The notes: generated by a model not told the origin, from the letters alone. DNA of 64,000 nucleotides from Eutypa lata (GCA_022661535.1 JAKULF010000005.1:248001-312000); one strand, 5' to 3'; counted from the first letter of the stretch, positions 23,666-35,537 are shown. Numbers and translations: made by a program.

Positions 23666-24634
23666 CTATAACAAACTCTCAATGGCCACATTTGTCTCCT
23701 CGGCCATTTCCATATGCACCCAGTGTCCTGCATCGACGGTTATGACATTCAAGTTAGGTGCCCACGCAGAGAGCATCTGCTTTTGCATCTCCCTGGTTGA
23801 GACGGGTTCTCGTGGCAAAACCGCGATTGTAGGATGAGGAATCTTGAAGTTGCTGTACTTTTGTTCGTCAGGTATTGAGAGGTTTCGAGCCATCATCACA
23901 TAGTAGTTTGAAGCTCCTCCATGCCCCTCGTCCCTCCCAAATGCCTCCAAGTGACTCTCCTGTAGCTCACGTGAGAACCAGCTTGCGACCTCTTGGCGCC
24001 GGTTGTTCTCGACGAAATCCTTCAAACCCCCTGATGGATGGAAATGCTTATTCCAAGTCTTCGCATCGGCTGCGAACATCACGTCCATAACGGCTTCGGC
24101 ATTCTTCTCCATCATCTGCTGGGCGGTGGGATCACGCGTGATATACTCAATGTATCCAAACATTTCCATTCCCATAGCTTTTTTCGTCATCTCGTTGGCC
24201 ATGTCAAGGTCGAACGGGTTCCCTAGACTTGGTGGCCCAATACCAAGAAAAGCCACTCCGGATAGACGATTGGGATGGTATGCCACGAAGCGAGAGAGAA
24301 TTGTCGCCCCCCAGTCATGGCCGACGCCAACCACTTTCTCTAGGCCGACATAGTCCAATAACTCAGATAAGTCCTGGCTGATGAGATGGAGCCGGTATTC
24401 ACCGGGGTCAAGCGGCTTACTTGAATCACCGTATCCAAGGAGGTCTGGCACGACCAGACCGTAGCCCTTGGTTTCGAAATAGCGGATCTGATAAATCCAG
24501 TCATCGATGTGAGATGGCCAGCCATGAAGGAGAAACAATATTCGTTTCTGATTTTTGCTGGGGATTTGGATGAATGAATATTCGTAGCCTCTTGATGTCG
24601 CGAACCTTTTTCGGGGCGGTAGCTTGTAATCCAT
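23666..24634 (-). CDS. Alpha/beta-hydrolase, epoxide hydrolase-like
   Basis: Single-exon frame of 322 residues. The first ATG in frame is at 24634; an eight-residue extension upstream has no ATG. It has the epoxide-hydrolase fold: an HGWP oxyanion motif near residue 37, the nucleophile Asp107 in GHDWGA, and the catalytic histidine near residue 304 in DAGHW. Between them is a cap region (residues ~140-240). The sequence places it with soluble epoxide hydrolases and related haloacid-type dehalogenases. Such enzymes open epoxides to diols through a covalent ester. The third catalytic acid is not obvious; the expected zone reads AVLPREPVS, with a Glu. No signal peptide is visible, so it is probably cytosolic. 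The substrate is unknown. It lies next to the permease/hydantoinase pair, with no evidence of shared function. Confidence 0.85.
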   Translation of the reverse strand: MDYKLPPRKRFATSRGYEYSFIQIPSKNQKRILFLLHGWPSHIDDWIYQIRYFETKGYGLVVPDLLGYGDSSKPLDPGEYRLHLISQDLSELLDYVGLEKVVGVGHDWGATILSRFVAYHPNRLSGVAFLGIGPPSLGNPFDLDMANEMTKKAMGMEMFGYIEYITRDPTAQQMMEKNAEAVMDVMFAADAKTWNKHFHPSGGLKDFVENNRRQEVASWFSRELQESHLEAFGRDEGHGGASNYYVMMARNLSIPDEQKYSNFKIPHPTIAVLPREPVSTREMQKQMLSAWAPNLNVITVDAGHWVHMEMAEETNVAIESLL

Positions 24635-25073
24635 TTCATCAGATTTTGGATATTGCAACTGAACTTCCTGATTACATCGATCCTAAGCATATTGTACAAA
24701 AACAACAGGAGGATAAGACATATGTATGAGATATATAGTTAATGTTTATGTTGATGCTTATTAGTTTCCGAGTCCACTTACAACGCCGCGCCCGCGGGGC
24801 TGTGTCGGGGACTTTTCGGAGCCTATTCATCGATGCTGATAAGTCGCCGAATGCTTCTAAATACCTCTAGTGTACTGGTTTTGAAGACGCAGGTGAGGGA
24901 TGGAAGAAACCACTCCTGGTACAGCTACTCAGGCAACCCATTTATACGAAACAAATTCATTCTCATAATCCAATATGTCATGACGCATTAAAATGTAACC
25001 TTGCTATACGAGATAGCCAGTATAGCCTCGCCGAACATGGCCTGCTGCAACACCTTGCTCAAGCCTAAGAGCA
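24635..25073. other. Intergenic, 439 bases
   Basis: Lies between two minus-strand genes. It holds the 3' region of the permease and the promoter of the hydrolase. A GC-rich patch (CGCCGCGCCCGCGGGG) is at about 24783-24798. No gene is seen. Confidence 0.4.
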
Positions 25074-27130
25074 TTAGCTATCTCTCTTATCCAGGGCCAA
25101 CCAACGCTTCCAGCCCTTCACGGTGTCATCCTGTTTCTCACTTGCGGTGACTTCAACGCCTTCGGTCTTGAGATATTCGGTACCGGACTCTGCGATCGCA
25201 TCAGAAGGCACCACTCCAAGCTTGTGTGCTTCTTCTATGGTGAAAGTCCCGTAGATGTCGGTCTCGTCAATCTGTCCAAGATACTCCACGGGGAAGAGTC
25301 GGTTAACGGCATAGAAGAGGGTGAAGGATAGGAAGAATCCGATGAAGAAAGCCATATAGTATAATTCGTAAACGGCCCTCGGTGCGTCTTTCTTCCCCTG
25401 GGCGCTGACGATTAAACCACCGATCGTTGGGGCCCAGCCGGCAATCCAGCATGGGATCACGCGGAAGTTTATACCATGCCAGAACCAATAATCAGAACCC
25501 TTGGGAACGAACAAATGTGACAGCTTGACTTTTTGGTGTCGAAGAATGAAGTAATCGCAGACCATGACCCCCATGATAGGGGCTAGGAAAACTGCAAACG
25601 AGTTCAGAACAGCGATGAACGTCGCAGCCTGGTTGATGAGCTGCCATGGCTGAATGATCCAGGCGGCGAAAAAGGTAATCAGTGCACCGCGTCGGATATC
25701 AATGTACCGTGGGAACAGACCTGCTAAGTCTATACCACCGGCGACAGCGTTGGAGCACACGTTCTCAAACATGGAGGTGAAAGCGAACGCTAGGGCCAGG
25801 AAGAAAACAGCAGCTCGTGCACCGGATGAGCCTTGGCCGTCTATTCAGAACCGCATTAGCACATCGCATGATACATTGATGGAAGGGATTGGAACTTACG
25901 ATCCATTATGACCATGAGTAAATCCGGGGGGTTCCAGTAGATAGTCCCATAAATCTTCTGGCAGGCCGCGGTAGTGACCAAACCTCCGAAGCAGACGAGC
26001 ACACCCGTAAGCCAGTAGACAGAGATCGTGCCGATCAGGTAATCGGATTTCTTCTTCGCGTATCGAGAAAAGTCGCTGCTGTTTGTCATGCCAGCTGCCT
26101 TTTGGCCGATCGCTTGGTTGATACCGGCCATCATGAGCCACGACGCACTCCAGTTCGAGGTGGCCGCAACCTTTTCGCCCTGGTAGAATATGGGACCGAC
26201 GCCCCTGGCGGTAGCTAACGACCAGATCATCAGGCAGATCATACCGATTCCGCACAGCACCGATGACACGAAGAAGGGTTTCTTGAACCTCTCCGGGCGG
26301 ATGAAGAGAAAGGGAACTGAGATAACCCAGAAAACGATGAAGCCGACAAGTTCGTATGTCGTAGTGGGCGTGTTAGGACTCAGTGTGTTCGGAATCTGTG
26401 CGAACGATGGCCATATAGCAGTAATGCAAACACTGTGCCATTGTTAGCATAGTACTCATATAGTTGATCCATCGTCGTCCGTCCAAGTCCAACCAAAGGA
26501 ATCCGCCAGCGACACCCCATTGGAACAAACTTACGTTACAAGCTTAGCACCGTTCCAGCCTGTTACGCAACATTAGTGGCTGAGAGATGCAGTATCCTAT
26601 AAGGATGTCGAGACTCACATTGAATCGCGTTCCAGATGAAATTCAACAAAATACGCTGTAATAGGGGGATATAGCTTGCACGGAACCCCCAGGTGAATCG
26701 ATTTTGGACAGTGAATCCAATATGCCATGTTAAGCCACACCAAGCGACCAGGACTGCGAACAAGCAACAGAGTGCTCGAGAGATGACAATGACCGCCATA
26801 GCTTGGCCGACCGACAGCCCCTGAGTTAGGAACGTGTTTGGAGTCTGCCATGTCGCCACATTGAGGGAAGAGCTTTGAAACAGATTGTCAGCAAATGTCG
26901 TTCCACTCAACCACCTCTGGCTTATTATATCGTGACTGTAGGCGCCGGGGAACAACGCGATGAACTTACAGAGACCAAGAGCCGAAGAAGTTGAACCAAC
27001 CCCACGTTCGTCGCACAGGGGGAAGTGGGATCAGATCGCGATTAGACCAGGCGGTGACTTCCTCATGTTGAGATTCTTCAGCACGGAGCGTGACGGTCTC
27101 CTTTACTCGTCGAAATGTCTTGCTTGCCAT
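25074..27130 (-). CDS. NCS1-family permease (uracil/allantoin/hydantoin type)
   Basis: Plasma-membrane proton or sodium symporter of the nucleobase-cation-symport-1 family. Five exons, 26970-27130, 26619-26872, 26535-26559, 25900-26432 and 25074-25840, give 579 residues. The ATG at 27130 starts a short cytosolic head ending in NRDLIPLPPVRRTWGW, the usual lead-in to the first NCS1 helix. NVATWQTP follows in helix 1. Further hallmarks are NWSASWLMMAGINQAIG, NSSDFSRYAKK, NPPDLL and APIMGVMVCDYFILR. The third exon is only 25 nt. The family includes Fur4 (uracil), Dal4 (allantoin), Fui1 and bacterial Mhp1 (hydantoins). The specificity cannot be read with certainty. It is divergently paired with a hydantoinase-type gene (1.1 kb apart), which points to a cyclic amide/ureide such as a hydantoin or allantoin. 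Frame is intact throughout. Confidence 0.9.
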
Positions 27131-28219
27131 GACGTCTCGTCTATGATATCCAGGGGGGGGGGCACGAAAAGCTGCAAGATAAATCGCCTGGAAACCCCCG
27201 AGACAACTTTCTTAAGGCTTCCCGGTTCTTTATGAATTGGTTTAATAAGCCTATAAACCAGTTGGTGGCAAAAGGCTTATCTCAGTGGTCTGAGGTCCAG
27301 ACCTATCTATCATTGGAATAGTTGCAGCATGCTCTAGTTATCTTCCTGTCGGTAGATAGCTATATAGGGCTCCATGTAGTTATCTCCGCTATGTATGTGG
27401 AGTGCCCGCTACATATCCCATTTTTGGATAAGCGTTACCGAGACGACGGTACTCGGTCTTTCATTACAGTCACACATTACGATTTGGTATAGCGACAAGC
27501 GGCCAATTGCCGGTTCTTGTTCTCGGAGGTTGTTATGGGAAAGATGGTGGAGATATCACCGAATGTCCCCAGTTTAGCTATAGCGGAGTTAGATAAGGAG
27601 CATTGGCATTCGATAGAACTATGTAGGTTATGATAGGCAAACTGGATCGGCTATCGTATATTTCATATATTCGGGAACTTCATCCCGGGCCGATCTCGGT
27701 ACGCCTTTTCCAAATATCTATCAAAATCTAGTTATAGACTATCTAGATTCTTTTGATTGTTGTTCACGTTTGGTTTTCTCTCCTGATGCTGTTTAAATCG
27801 AGAGTAAGTATTAATGTTTGATTGGGATAAAAAGTTGTCGCATCCTTGTCGGCCTTGGCATTGGGGTAGGTTCTCTCCTGCGCGACCCTTCGGCAGCCCC
27901 TCTCAACGAGCCGATCCAATACAAGAATACCAACGTCGGACTCTTTCCGACGAGTGTTAGAAACCACTATATCGTCGCTATTACTGTAAACATGACTAAC
28001 AGTCTATTCACTGCTCACTAAAGTCGGTCGAATAGGAGACCGTATGTAGCGATTTCGCTCACTGTGTTCCGGATCATGAGATTGAGGTCGATTGATTGAT
28101 GTTACCTAGTATGACTTTATAATAACCATAACCGAGCTCGTTTTTGGACACCATCCAGGGGTCAGACGACGTTATACGTGCTTCTTGTATCATCCGCGAT
28201 ATTTTTGCCTGTTATAGTG
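27131..28219. promoter_or_regulatory. Shared divergent promoter region, permease/hydantoinase
   Basis: A 1.09-kb region separates the divergent starts at 27130 and 28220. It holds scattered GATA/TATC steps, for example GATAGATAG-like runs around 27300-27365 and TCTATCAT near 27306. These could serve GATA-type nitrogen regulators, but GATA is short and chance matches are expected. Short frames here show no domain. The designation rests on gene arrangement only. Confidence 0.4.
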
Positions 28220-31200
28220 ATGAAAATGAAGGCCCCTACATTACGGATTGGAGTCGATGTTGGCGGGTAAGACTTGCAGACTTTTGAACCCCCCTATTCA
28301 AGAAAATTGTTAACTAAAAGCTCGACAGCACCAACACAGATGGCGTGATACTAGACCCTACCAGGTCTTCTGAGCCTGATAGAGGGATCGTGGCTTGGAA
28401 GAAAGAGAGTACTACTAAGAATCCCAGCGATGGCATCAACAATGTCATTAGGGAGATGTTTGAGCAGTCGAACGTCGACCCGCAAGACATCGCCAGTGTG
28501 ACAATCGGGACGACGCATTTCATCAATGCCGTTGTCGAGATGGACAAGTCGCGGCTAGCGAAGGTGGCTGTCATGAGACTTTGCGGTCCCTTCTCTAAGA
28601 GCATCCCCGTGGGTGTGGACTGGCCGTCGAAACTCCGGAACATCATCTGTGCTCATCGGAGTACTGTAGATGGAGGGTTAGAAATCGACGGTAGTTTGAT
28701 CTCCGAACTGGACGAAGACGAAGTACGCCGTCAGTGCGAGATTATCAAGTCGAAGGGGATCAAGAGCATTGTCGTCGTGGGAATCTTCAGCCCTATCGAC
28801 GTCCTTTACAAGCAAGAAGAACGGGCAGCAGAAGTCATCCGTGAGGTGTACCCCGCCGCCGATGTCGTCATGTCGAAAGAGGTCGCGAACATCGGCTACC
28901 TGGAACGAGAAAACGCGGCTATTCTTAATGCCTCCATTCTCTCGTTTGCTCGTCGCACCATTCACTCCTTCCAGGATGCGATATCCCGTTTGAATCTGCA
29001 CTGCCCGGTGTTTGTCACCCAAAATGACGGGACGATACTACCAGCGAGTTCGGCCGCCAAGTTGCCCATCAGAACCTTTTCCAGTGGACCGACTAACAGT
29101 ATGAGAGGTGCCGCATTCCTAACGCAGGATCTGAACAAGGAGGCCATGATGGTGGTGGACATTGGTGGCACGACTACGGACGTTGGCTTACTTCTCAAGA
29201 ATGGCTTTCCTAGACAAGCTGCTGCGTACAGTGAAATTTCCGGAGTCCGCACTAACTTCTCCTATCCGGACGTGAGAAGCATCGGTTTAGGTGGAGGGTC
29301 AATTGTGGGCAGGGACAGGGATGGTCATCTCACAATCGGCCCCGAGAGTGTAGGCTATCAAATTCAAACGAAAGCTCTGGTCTTCGGTGGTGATATTCCA
29401 ACTACAACGGACTATACAGTTTTGGCAGATAAGAAAGTGCAAATCGGAGATCGATCTCTCGTGGAAAGTTCGAATTTAGGAGCCGACCTGTCAGAATTCA
29501 AGGCCAAGGTCACGTCGATGCTAGAACGGATCATAGACACTATGAAGACATCCCCAGAAGACATTCCTGTCGTTCTAGTTGGAGGTGGTGCCGTTATTGC
29601 CCCTGATAGCCTCGCTGGTGCTAGCAGAGTGATAAAGCCCAACTGGTCCGGGGTAGCAAATGCGATCGGTGCTGCTACAGCACGAGTCAGTGGTGTGATT
29701 GACTCGATTGAAAGCACTGAATCGAAAACACTCACCCAAGCAATTGAAGATGTACAAAAACGAGCGGTCGATAAAGCGGTTGAGAATGGCGCTCTGAGAG
29801 ATACGGTCACTGTCGCAGAGGTGGACAACTTCCCGTTACAGGTAGGTTATTTATGCGCTTTGATTATCTGGTTCTCTAATACCTGATCCAGTATATCGCG
29901 AATAAATCTCGAATAATCGTCAAGGCCGTGGGCGACTTCGACTTCTCTAGAACGGATTTTACGTCCAACTTACAGACTACCAATGGCGATGTTGAAAACG
30001 GTGAAAGCGACTTGTCGGGTGCTCAGGGGGAAACTGGAAAAGGGGATACATCAGATGACTCGTCGCCTGAAAACATCACCTTCACAAAAGATTATATCGA
30101 GACATATACGCCCAAAGTTGTCAACAGGGAATGGATTCTCTCAGAGACTGATCTGGCATGGATCACCACAGGATGCTACATCCTGGGAACTGGTGGCGGC
30201 GGTAGCCCGTACCAGCATATGCTGAGACTTCGAGAGATGATGAGATATGGCGCCGTAGTACGAATCATATCACCGTGGGACCTCAAGGACGACGATTTAG
30301 TTGCCTGTGGGGGTGGTAAGGGATCTCCACAGGTCTCGATCGAGAAGCCATACGGGGAAGAGTGAGCTCTTTCAAATCCTCTGGTAACTTACTACTTTTG
30401 CATCAGTGCTGACGACGTTTCATAGAATGATGGAGTCTCAAGTAGAGCTCTATAATTATTTGAAGGTCAAGCCCAATGCTGTCATCTCCCTAGAAATAGG
30501 GGGTGGTAACGGCCTACAGGGGTTGATCCTCGGAGCTTCGACAAACCTCAACATTCCTACTATTGATGGTGATTGGATGGGGAGAGCTTATCCTGTTTCT
30601 AACCAAACTACCCCTGTTGTGTATGAAAAGAAAGCTATGATGATACCATCATGCATTTCGGATGGAAATGGCAGGATCATGGTATGCTACCTAGAAATAT
30701 TAAGATTCAGGGACGTAAGACTAATGTATCTCAGTTCATGACAAAAGCCAAGACAGAGCTGGATGTCGAGAGAGCCTTCCGCGCTGCTCTATCGCAGATG
30801 GGCTCTCACGTTGCTTGCGCAAAAGGCCCCGTTAGCGGAGCGAACACCAAAGCCTGGGTCGTCGAGAACACGATCTCCCTCTCATGGAGAATAGGGAGGG
30901 CCGTTTCACTTTGCCGGTGCTTGAACAGTATCGATACGGTCGCCGAATCAATCATCGAGGAAGTCGGTGGTTCGGCATCAGCGAAGGTGTTATTCAAGGG
31001 CAAGATTGTAGGGGTGGAGAGAGTCACGAGGATGGGTCATGCCTATGGCGAGGTGATCATCGAAGCTACGACGCCGGATGACGGATCACCGCAGAGCATG
31101 CAACGGAAGGGACCAACAGAGAAGCTCAAGATTCCGTTCAAGAATGAAAACATCCTGGCCAAGAAGATCGATAGTAATGGGGAAGAAGAGGTAAGATATA

Positions 31201-31506
31201 CTTCTCGTTGCTTTTACTCCTTTCGATGGTCGGTATACTAACGGGTGCTATCAGACCTTGGCTATGGTACCAGATCTTATTAGTGTGATCGATGCACAGA
31301 ACGGCGAGGCTCTCGGCACTCAAGAATACCGATATGGTCTGCTTGTCACCGTCCTCGGTATAACCGCATCTGAGAAGTGGACATCGACTCCGAGAGGTAT
31401 TGAGATAGGTGGACCAAAGGGTTTCGGCATTAACGACCTGGACTATGTCCCCCTTGGCAAGTTTGAAAAGCCGAGAAGCGTAATTGACGAGTATGATACT
31501 AAATAA
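28220..31506 (+). CDS. Hydantoinase/oxoprolinase-DUF917 fusion protein
   Basis: Large cytosolic ATP-dependent amidohydrolase-like protein. Exons 28220-28266, 28329-29841, 29892-30361, 30426-30681, 30735-31190 and 31255-31506 give 997 residues. The N-terminal half is hydantoinase A. It starts RIGVDVGGTNTDGVILD (phosphate-binding loop, split by intron 1) and continues TIGTTHFINAVVE (hydantoinase N domain). FSSGPTNSMRGA, VVDIGGTTTDVG and SIGLGGGSIVG mark the actin-like ATPase core. The C-terminal third, from about residue 600 (ETDLAWITTGCYILGTGGGG), is a DUF917 domain with GGGKGSP, EIGGGNGLQG and DGDWMGRAYP. In bacteria, hydantoinase/oxoprolinase and DUF917 proteins are often separate neighbouring genes. 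Here they are one chain, an arrangement known in fungi. It likely hydrolyses a five-membered cyclic amide with ATP. The divergent NCS1 permease may import the substrate. Exact substrate unknown. Confidence 0.88.
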
Positions 31507-32517
31507 AGGATCACCCAATGGTAAGAAACAGATAATAAACTTGCGTTTATCAGTAAACGACCAGGTCAACATAAGTACCTCTAGCGTGGAAACTTCCACG
31601 TTTTTGATCCATTGAAGTAAGTGCATACATTATGTAGTGCAATCAATCTTACCTGTCCCCCATTACCCCTATTAATAATACGTACCTGGATCCAACCTAC
31701 CACATATTTGAACCTCGCTGCCGCTGCCGCTGACACTGTCGGGTAAATACATGTAGTAGATAAGTGGGCATGGCGACGACGCTTAGGGCTCACGATAGAT
31801 TTAGGTATTGAGATTGTTTAAGACCTCAACTACTTTTAATTCCTTCATTATTTTTGTGACGAGGATATGTAGGCTTGGAACTTAGGATCTATTCAACTAA
31901 TAATTTTCTTTGGTCCTAAGGTCCATGAGGTCCTTCTTTCTGTCCTGTACGACCTGTAGGGTCGTCTACTATATATATATACAAAATAAAGGTACGTATC
32001 TGTAATATCGCATTGCCGTCCTAGCCGCTGATAATAGCTGTTGGCTCTTATTAGGCATCTATGCATTCCGTTGATGGTCGTATGACCTCCAAATATTGAA
32101 GTGTTGGCATTCCTATGCATTCCTGCTGCAGCCGTCCTGCAGCCAACATACCTGGATCCATTCCCCGTGTGACAGTTTTGTCCCTGTTACTTATTAGTTT
32201 AAGATTTTCGATAATGCCTTGTAATAACAATTTCATATAGCTATATTTGGTATACTTCATAACGCTGGTTAAAACATTCAATTTCTTAAACTACTTTGAT
32301 TCTCGTAAGTGACGAATATTTTCTTCTTCTTCTGTTGCTGTTCGCGAAATGTTTGAGGAATAATGAACAGTTCTTTGCTATAAGTTGTGAATTGATAATT
32401 GATGTTGGCTTTACAAAGCATGAATGTTTACGAACCGCAACGATACACTCTTGGCCGTTAAATCGTTCCCTTAAAAATTCTTCTACGGTATCCATGCGTA
32501 GTCGATAGTCTGAGATG
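31507..32517. other. Intergenic spacer with repeat copy A
   Basis: Lies between the 3' ends of the hydantoinase gene (plus) and the zinc-finger gene (minus). It contains copy A of the dispersed repeat described separately. There is no gene. Confidence 0.45.
31862..32275 (+). repeat. Dispersed ~400-bp repeat, copy A
   Basis: This stretch is homologous to the reverse complement of 41405-41815. Shared blocks include ATTCAACTAATAATTTTCTT (31891-31910), CTAAGGTCCATGA, TAGGGTCGT, AAAGGTACGTATCTGTAATA, AATAATAGCTGTTGG, TCCTGCAGC and CCATTCCCCGTGTGA, in the same order. By eye, overall identity is around 70-80 percent with small gaps. There is no coding frame. It could be a solo LTR or another non-autonomous element. 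The ends are approximate and no target duplication was identified. Confidence 0.7.
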
Positions 32518-33986
32518 TTAGTACCCACCCACTTCTCTCTCTCTCTCTTCATTCTCGGTGCCTTCGTGATCGTCGTTCGTCTCTAGAGTTTCATATGCGC
32601 AACTGGGTAGTGCAAATAGCGCGATATCTTCCTGGTGCTGCCCAACGTGCTTTTCGTACTCGTCAGCGCTCTGAAGTTCTTCCTTGCAGAATGGACATGT
32701 TTCCTTTTGCCAGGAACCTCTTAGTCGGGAAATCAAATCCACTGTCACTTGATTTAAACGGTCTTCGTCGGGATGCAGAAGCAATGCGTGAGACTGGAAA
32801 GCGGCCTCTGAATTAAACGACTCAGAGCAACCGAATGGGCAGTGCCATGTCCTCCAGTGCTTTTCCCGAGTATGCTCCATCCAATGGTGGCGACGTCCAT
32901 AGTTTGGAGTATGATCGAAACAATCAGCATAAACACAGACGTAGGGTCTGAGGTCTGCAAATACATGTCTCCTAGTATTTTTGTCAGCATATACGCGGTA
33001 ATGAGTCTGACTTGTGAGGTCCTCACTTCCAAGAGTCTATTGAGCTAGTCTCTAAAATCATGTAACAAAACGGACATTCAAACGGTCCATTTTCCGAGGC
33101 GGCTGGGACCGGAGGAACCTTTGCGTGCCCAGAATCTGTGATGGAGGTCGCAAAAGAGGTTTGTGTGAATACACTGTGTGACCGCTCGTCATCATCCACA
33201 AGGCCAATGTTTTCCGTGGGTACTTTATCATCCTTGACCCTATTTGTAATAGATGATGCCGGTGCGCTTTCACCATCTCCTTCCCCGTCGCCAGGTTCCG
33301 CAGAAATACTAATGTGGCGGGCTTCTCTGTATTTAAAATATTGGCGGCGGTACGAAATACCCTTTCCAAGTCTCTCTACTAGGTCCGGATCCATCGCTGG
33401 GAACTTTTCTTCGACATGATTGATATCGTGTTTTTCAAAATAAGAAGTATCGGCGTGTTTCGACCAGGCGAATCTATCATGAGGGAAGGGGTTTCGGATT
33501 GCCGTCGATAGTCGGAGTAGGCATGTGATAGATTTATTTACGCTCAAGAGAATGTCTTCGGTCTCTGGCAAAAGGTCAATATTGCTCTCATCAGTCAACA
33601 CGTTGACAGTCATCTCGTCGTTCTCGGGCTCCGTGGCGCTACGTGCTAGGCGAAAAGTCAGCAGATGGTACAACTAGTAACATTTAACGGACACCGCTAA
33701 ATACGCCTATATTGAGACCTAGTATATACGTACCATCGCAAAGTAGATCATCCAAGTCTTGAAGGAGCCTCACGATTTGGTTGCGTATATGCGAAGCGTC
33801 CTGGAGTCGGTAATCCAATGATCTTTTTCCAGTACTGTGTTGAGCACCAACATTTCGAATGTAGACATCGAACCTGTGAAACTCGTCTTCAATCTTTACC
33901 GAGTACGCATGGTTTTTGAAGATATCCAAGACATGCGCAAATGACTGACGACATTTGGCGACGTTATCTGCAATCGAAGCTGTCAT
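32518..33986 (-). CDS. acuF-like C2H2 zinc-finger domain protein
   Basis: Fungal protein of the group annotated as oxidoreductase acuF-like C2H2 zinc-finger proteins. Exons 33734-33986, 33027-33645 and 32518-32971 give 441 residues. The start ATG is at 33986. The N-terminal 120 residues are helical, with many charged residues (HIRNQIVRLLQDLDDLL). The middle (about residues 190-260) is acidic and Ser-rich. The C-terminal part has serial zinc-finger modules: CPFCYMIL...HVF, CVYADC...H..H, CPFGCSESF...H and CPFCKEELQSADEYEKHVGQH. The last is followed by LFALPS, typical of this family. Function is unknown despite the name. Related proteins often sit near NLR and heterokaryon-incompatibility-type genes, and here a DUF7580 relic lies divergently 350 bp away. 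Confidence 0.82.
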
Positions 33987-34338
33987 TTATATGAATATTA
34001 AGGCAGTTAACGACTGCGTCGTTATCTTATTTGTCTTTAAGTTTGTGAATAATGTGTACCAGAAGTATAAGTAGGTAGTGAGAAAAACGAACATTGTGCG
34101 AAAAGGGAAAGACTCTGGCTTTAAGCTCCCAGTCAGAATTCTAGAATGTTCGAGTCTGTGCAACGTAGGTATGACATTCTTTTCGTTCCCCCTCTTGTAC
34201 GACGTACATGCATTCCTAACAAATTAATATCAGCCCCAATCTCTCGCTTACGAGGTCCATCTGACAAGGCTACTCTTCTCAACATCATTCCGATTACGAG
34301 GGCAATCTTTTTTTCTTTGCCAATATCTTCACATAGAC
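33987..34338. other. Divergent intergenic, 352 bases
   Basis: Short region between the zinc-finger gene (minus) and the DUF7580 relic (plus). The frame from 34146 that crosses it has no homology that I recognise. Probable promoter only. Confidence 0.4.
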
Positions 34339-35215
34339 ATGTCTGGCTTCGAGATTGCTGGTATAATCTTAGGGGGGCTTCCTCTACTTATGAGTTTCCT
34401 CGAGAACGCAACCCCCAGCTCTTTGGTCTATTGGGACAGCGGTCAATAATGTGATTTCGGCCTTGGCACTGCCTGCTGCAATTGAGGACTGTCCACGCCT
34501 AAACAACCTATGCGAAGCTATTTCCCGAGCTCAGAACCGAACAGAGACTAAATGTCATGGTTATATATCCCATGAGACTTTACCCAAGGACTTGAAGTTT
34601 GAGGTGTATCCCTTTGGCATCCCCGCGACAGACCTTTGGACAGTGGTGTCTCTGAGAGATGTGCTCAAGAACAAATCATTGCCCCGTCTCACATACCGCG
34701 ACAGGATTACTCTGGGACCCTCGATAGCCTCCAGCATAGTGCAATTGGCCAAGTCACACTGGGTCCCTGAAATTGTCACCAGTAAGGATATTTTCTTCCA
34801 TCGAAGAGGAGATTCTCTCAACTGTGACCTAGCTTATGTCTCCAAAGGATTCCCTGAGACATCAGCTGTATCACAGATCACCACTCTTCCGTCGCCTTTG
34901 ATCAAAAATCGAGCGCTCTTCGCTCTTGGGCTTCTCCTTATAGAGCTCATCCTCGAGCGTCCTATGGAAGAGCTAGGAATACCTTTCAATCAGTCAGAAG
35001 GAGGTTCTCTAGTCGGTTTGTTTTCTGATTCTGTGGTTTTCGACCTGCTGGGGAACGTAAATATACGTGGTGGCGTGAACTATTATCTTTCCGTGAAGCG
35101 ATGTATCTATTCTGAGTTCCAGCACACAAATCTTGACTTTGATGATGACAAATTCCGTCAAGAAATGTACGCTAAAGTTATAAGGCCATTGGAGGAGAAC
35201 TTAGATTCAACTTGA
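34339..35215 (+). pseudogene. DUF7580-family gene, internally deleted
   Basis: Two ends of a DUF7580-type fungal protein with the middle missing. At 34339 an ATG starts MSGFEIAGIILGGLPLLMSF, the usual head of this family, but the frame stops at 34447. In another frame a 254-residue open stretch (34451-35215) carries the family's C-terminal domain. It includes YPFGIPATDLWTVVSLRDVL, YRDRITLGPSIASSIVQLA, IKNRALFALGLLLIELIL, and an ending of DDDKFRQEMYAKVIRPLEE. Known members are roughly 500-600 residues, so around 250 residues seem to be lost at the junction, with a frame change. The C-terminal fragment itself is well preserved, so the loss may be fairly recent, or the fragment may still be expressed from an undetected exon. 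DUF7580 proteins are kinase-like-fold candidates linked to HET-s/prion-inhibition-type proteins. Confidence 0.65.
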
Positions 35216-35537
35216 TTTCCGGATGTCGTTCGAGGGTATTTCATATATATTTGTCACGTTCAGTATTTAACATTTTGTTCAATTTTCAGTGGCCTACTAT
35301 GCTAACTGCCGCCATGACCTAGTCGTGACTTCTGGAGGTGACTAGTTAATAATTTCTACTCGATCCGTAATTCGCCTCGATTTTTGTTTGAGGCACAGCG
35401 TCTCACAACTAGACACCCCGAGTTACAAGACATAGTTTGTAGTCCACTGCGTTGATATTGTGTGCACTGCGCAACTTGCGGTACTGTTTTACCCTAACCT
35501 ATAACATATGACTACGTACGGATACCTTGAAAATAAA
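35216..35537. other. Convergent intergenic, 322 bases
   Basis: Lies between the 3' ends of the DUF7580 relic (plus) and the third P450 (minus). No gene or clear repeat. Confidence 0.4.

Noticed and set aside
32518..35215. Zinc-finger gene plus DUF7580 relic as an intact incompatibility or defence module
   Set aside because: The DUF7580 gene is broken and no HET, NACHT or lipase partner is present.
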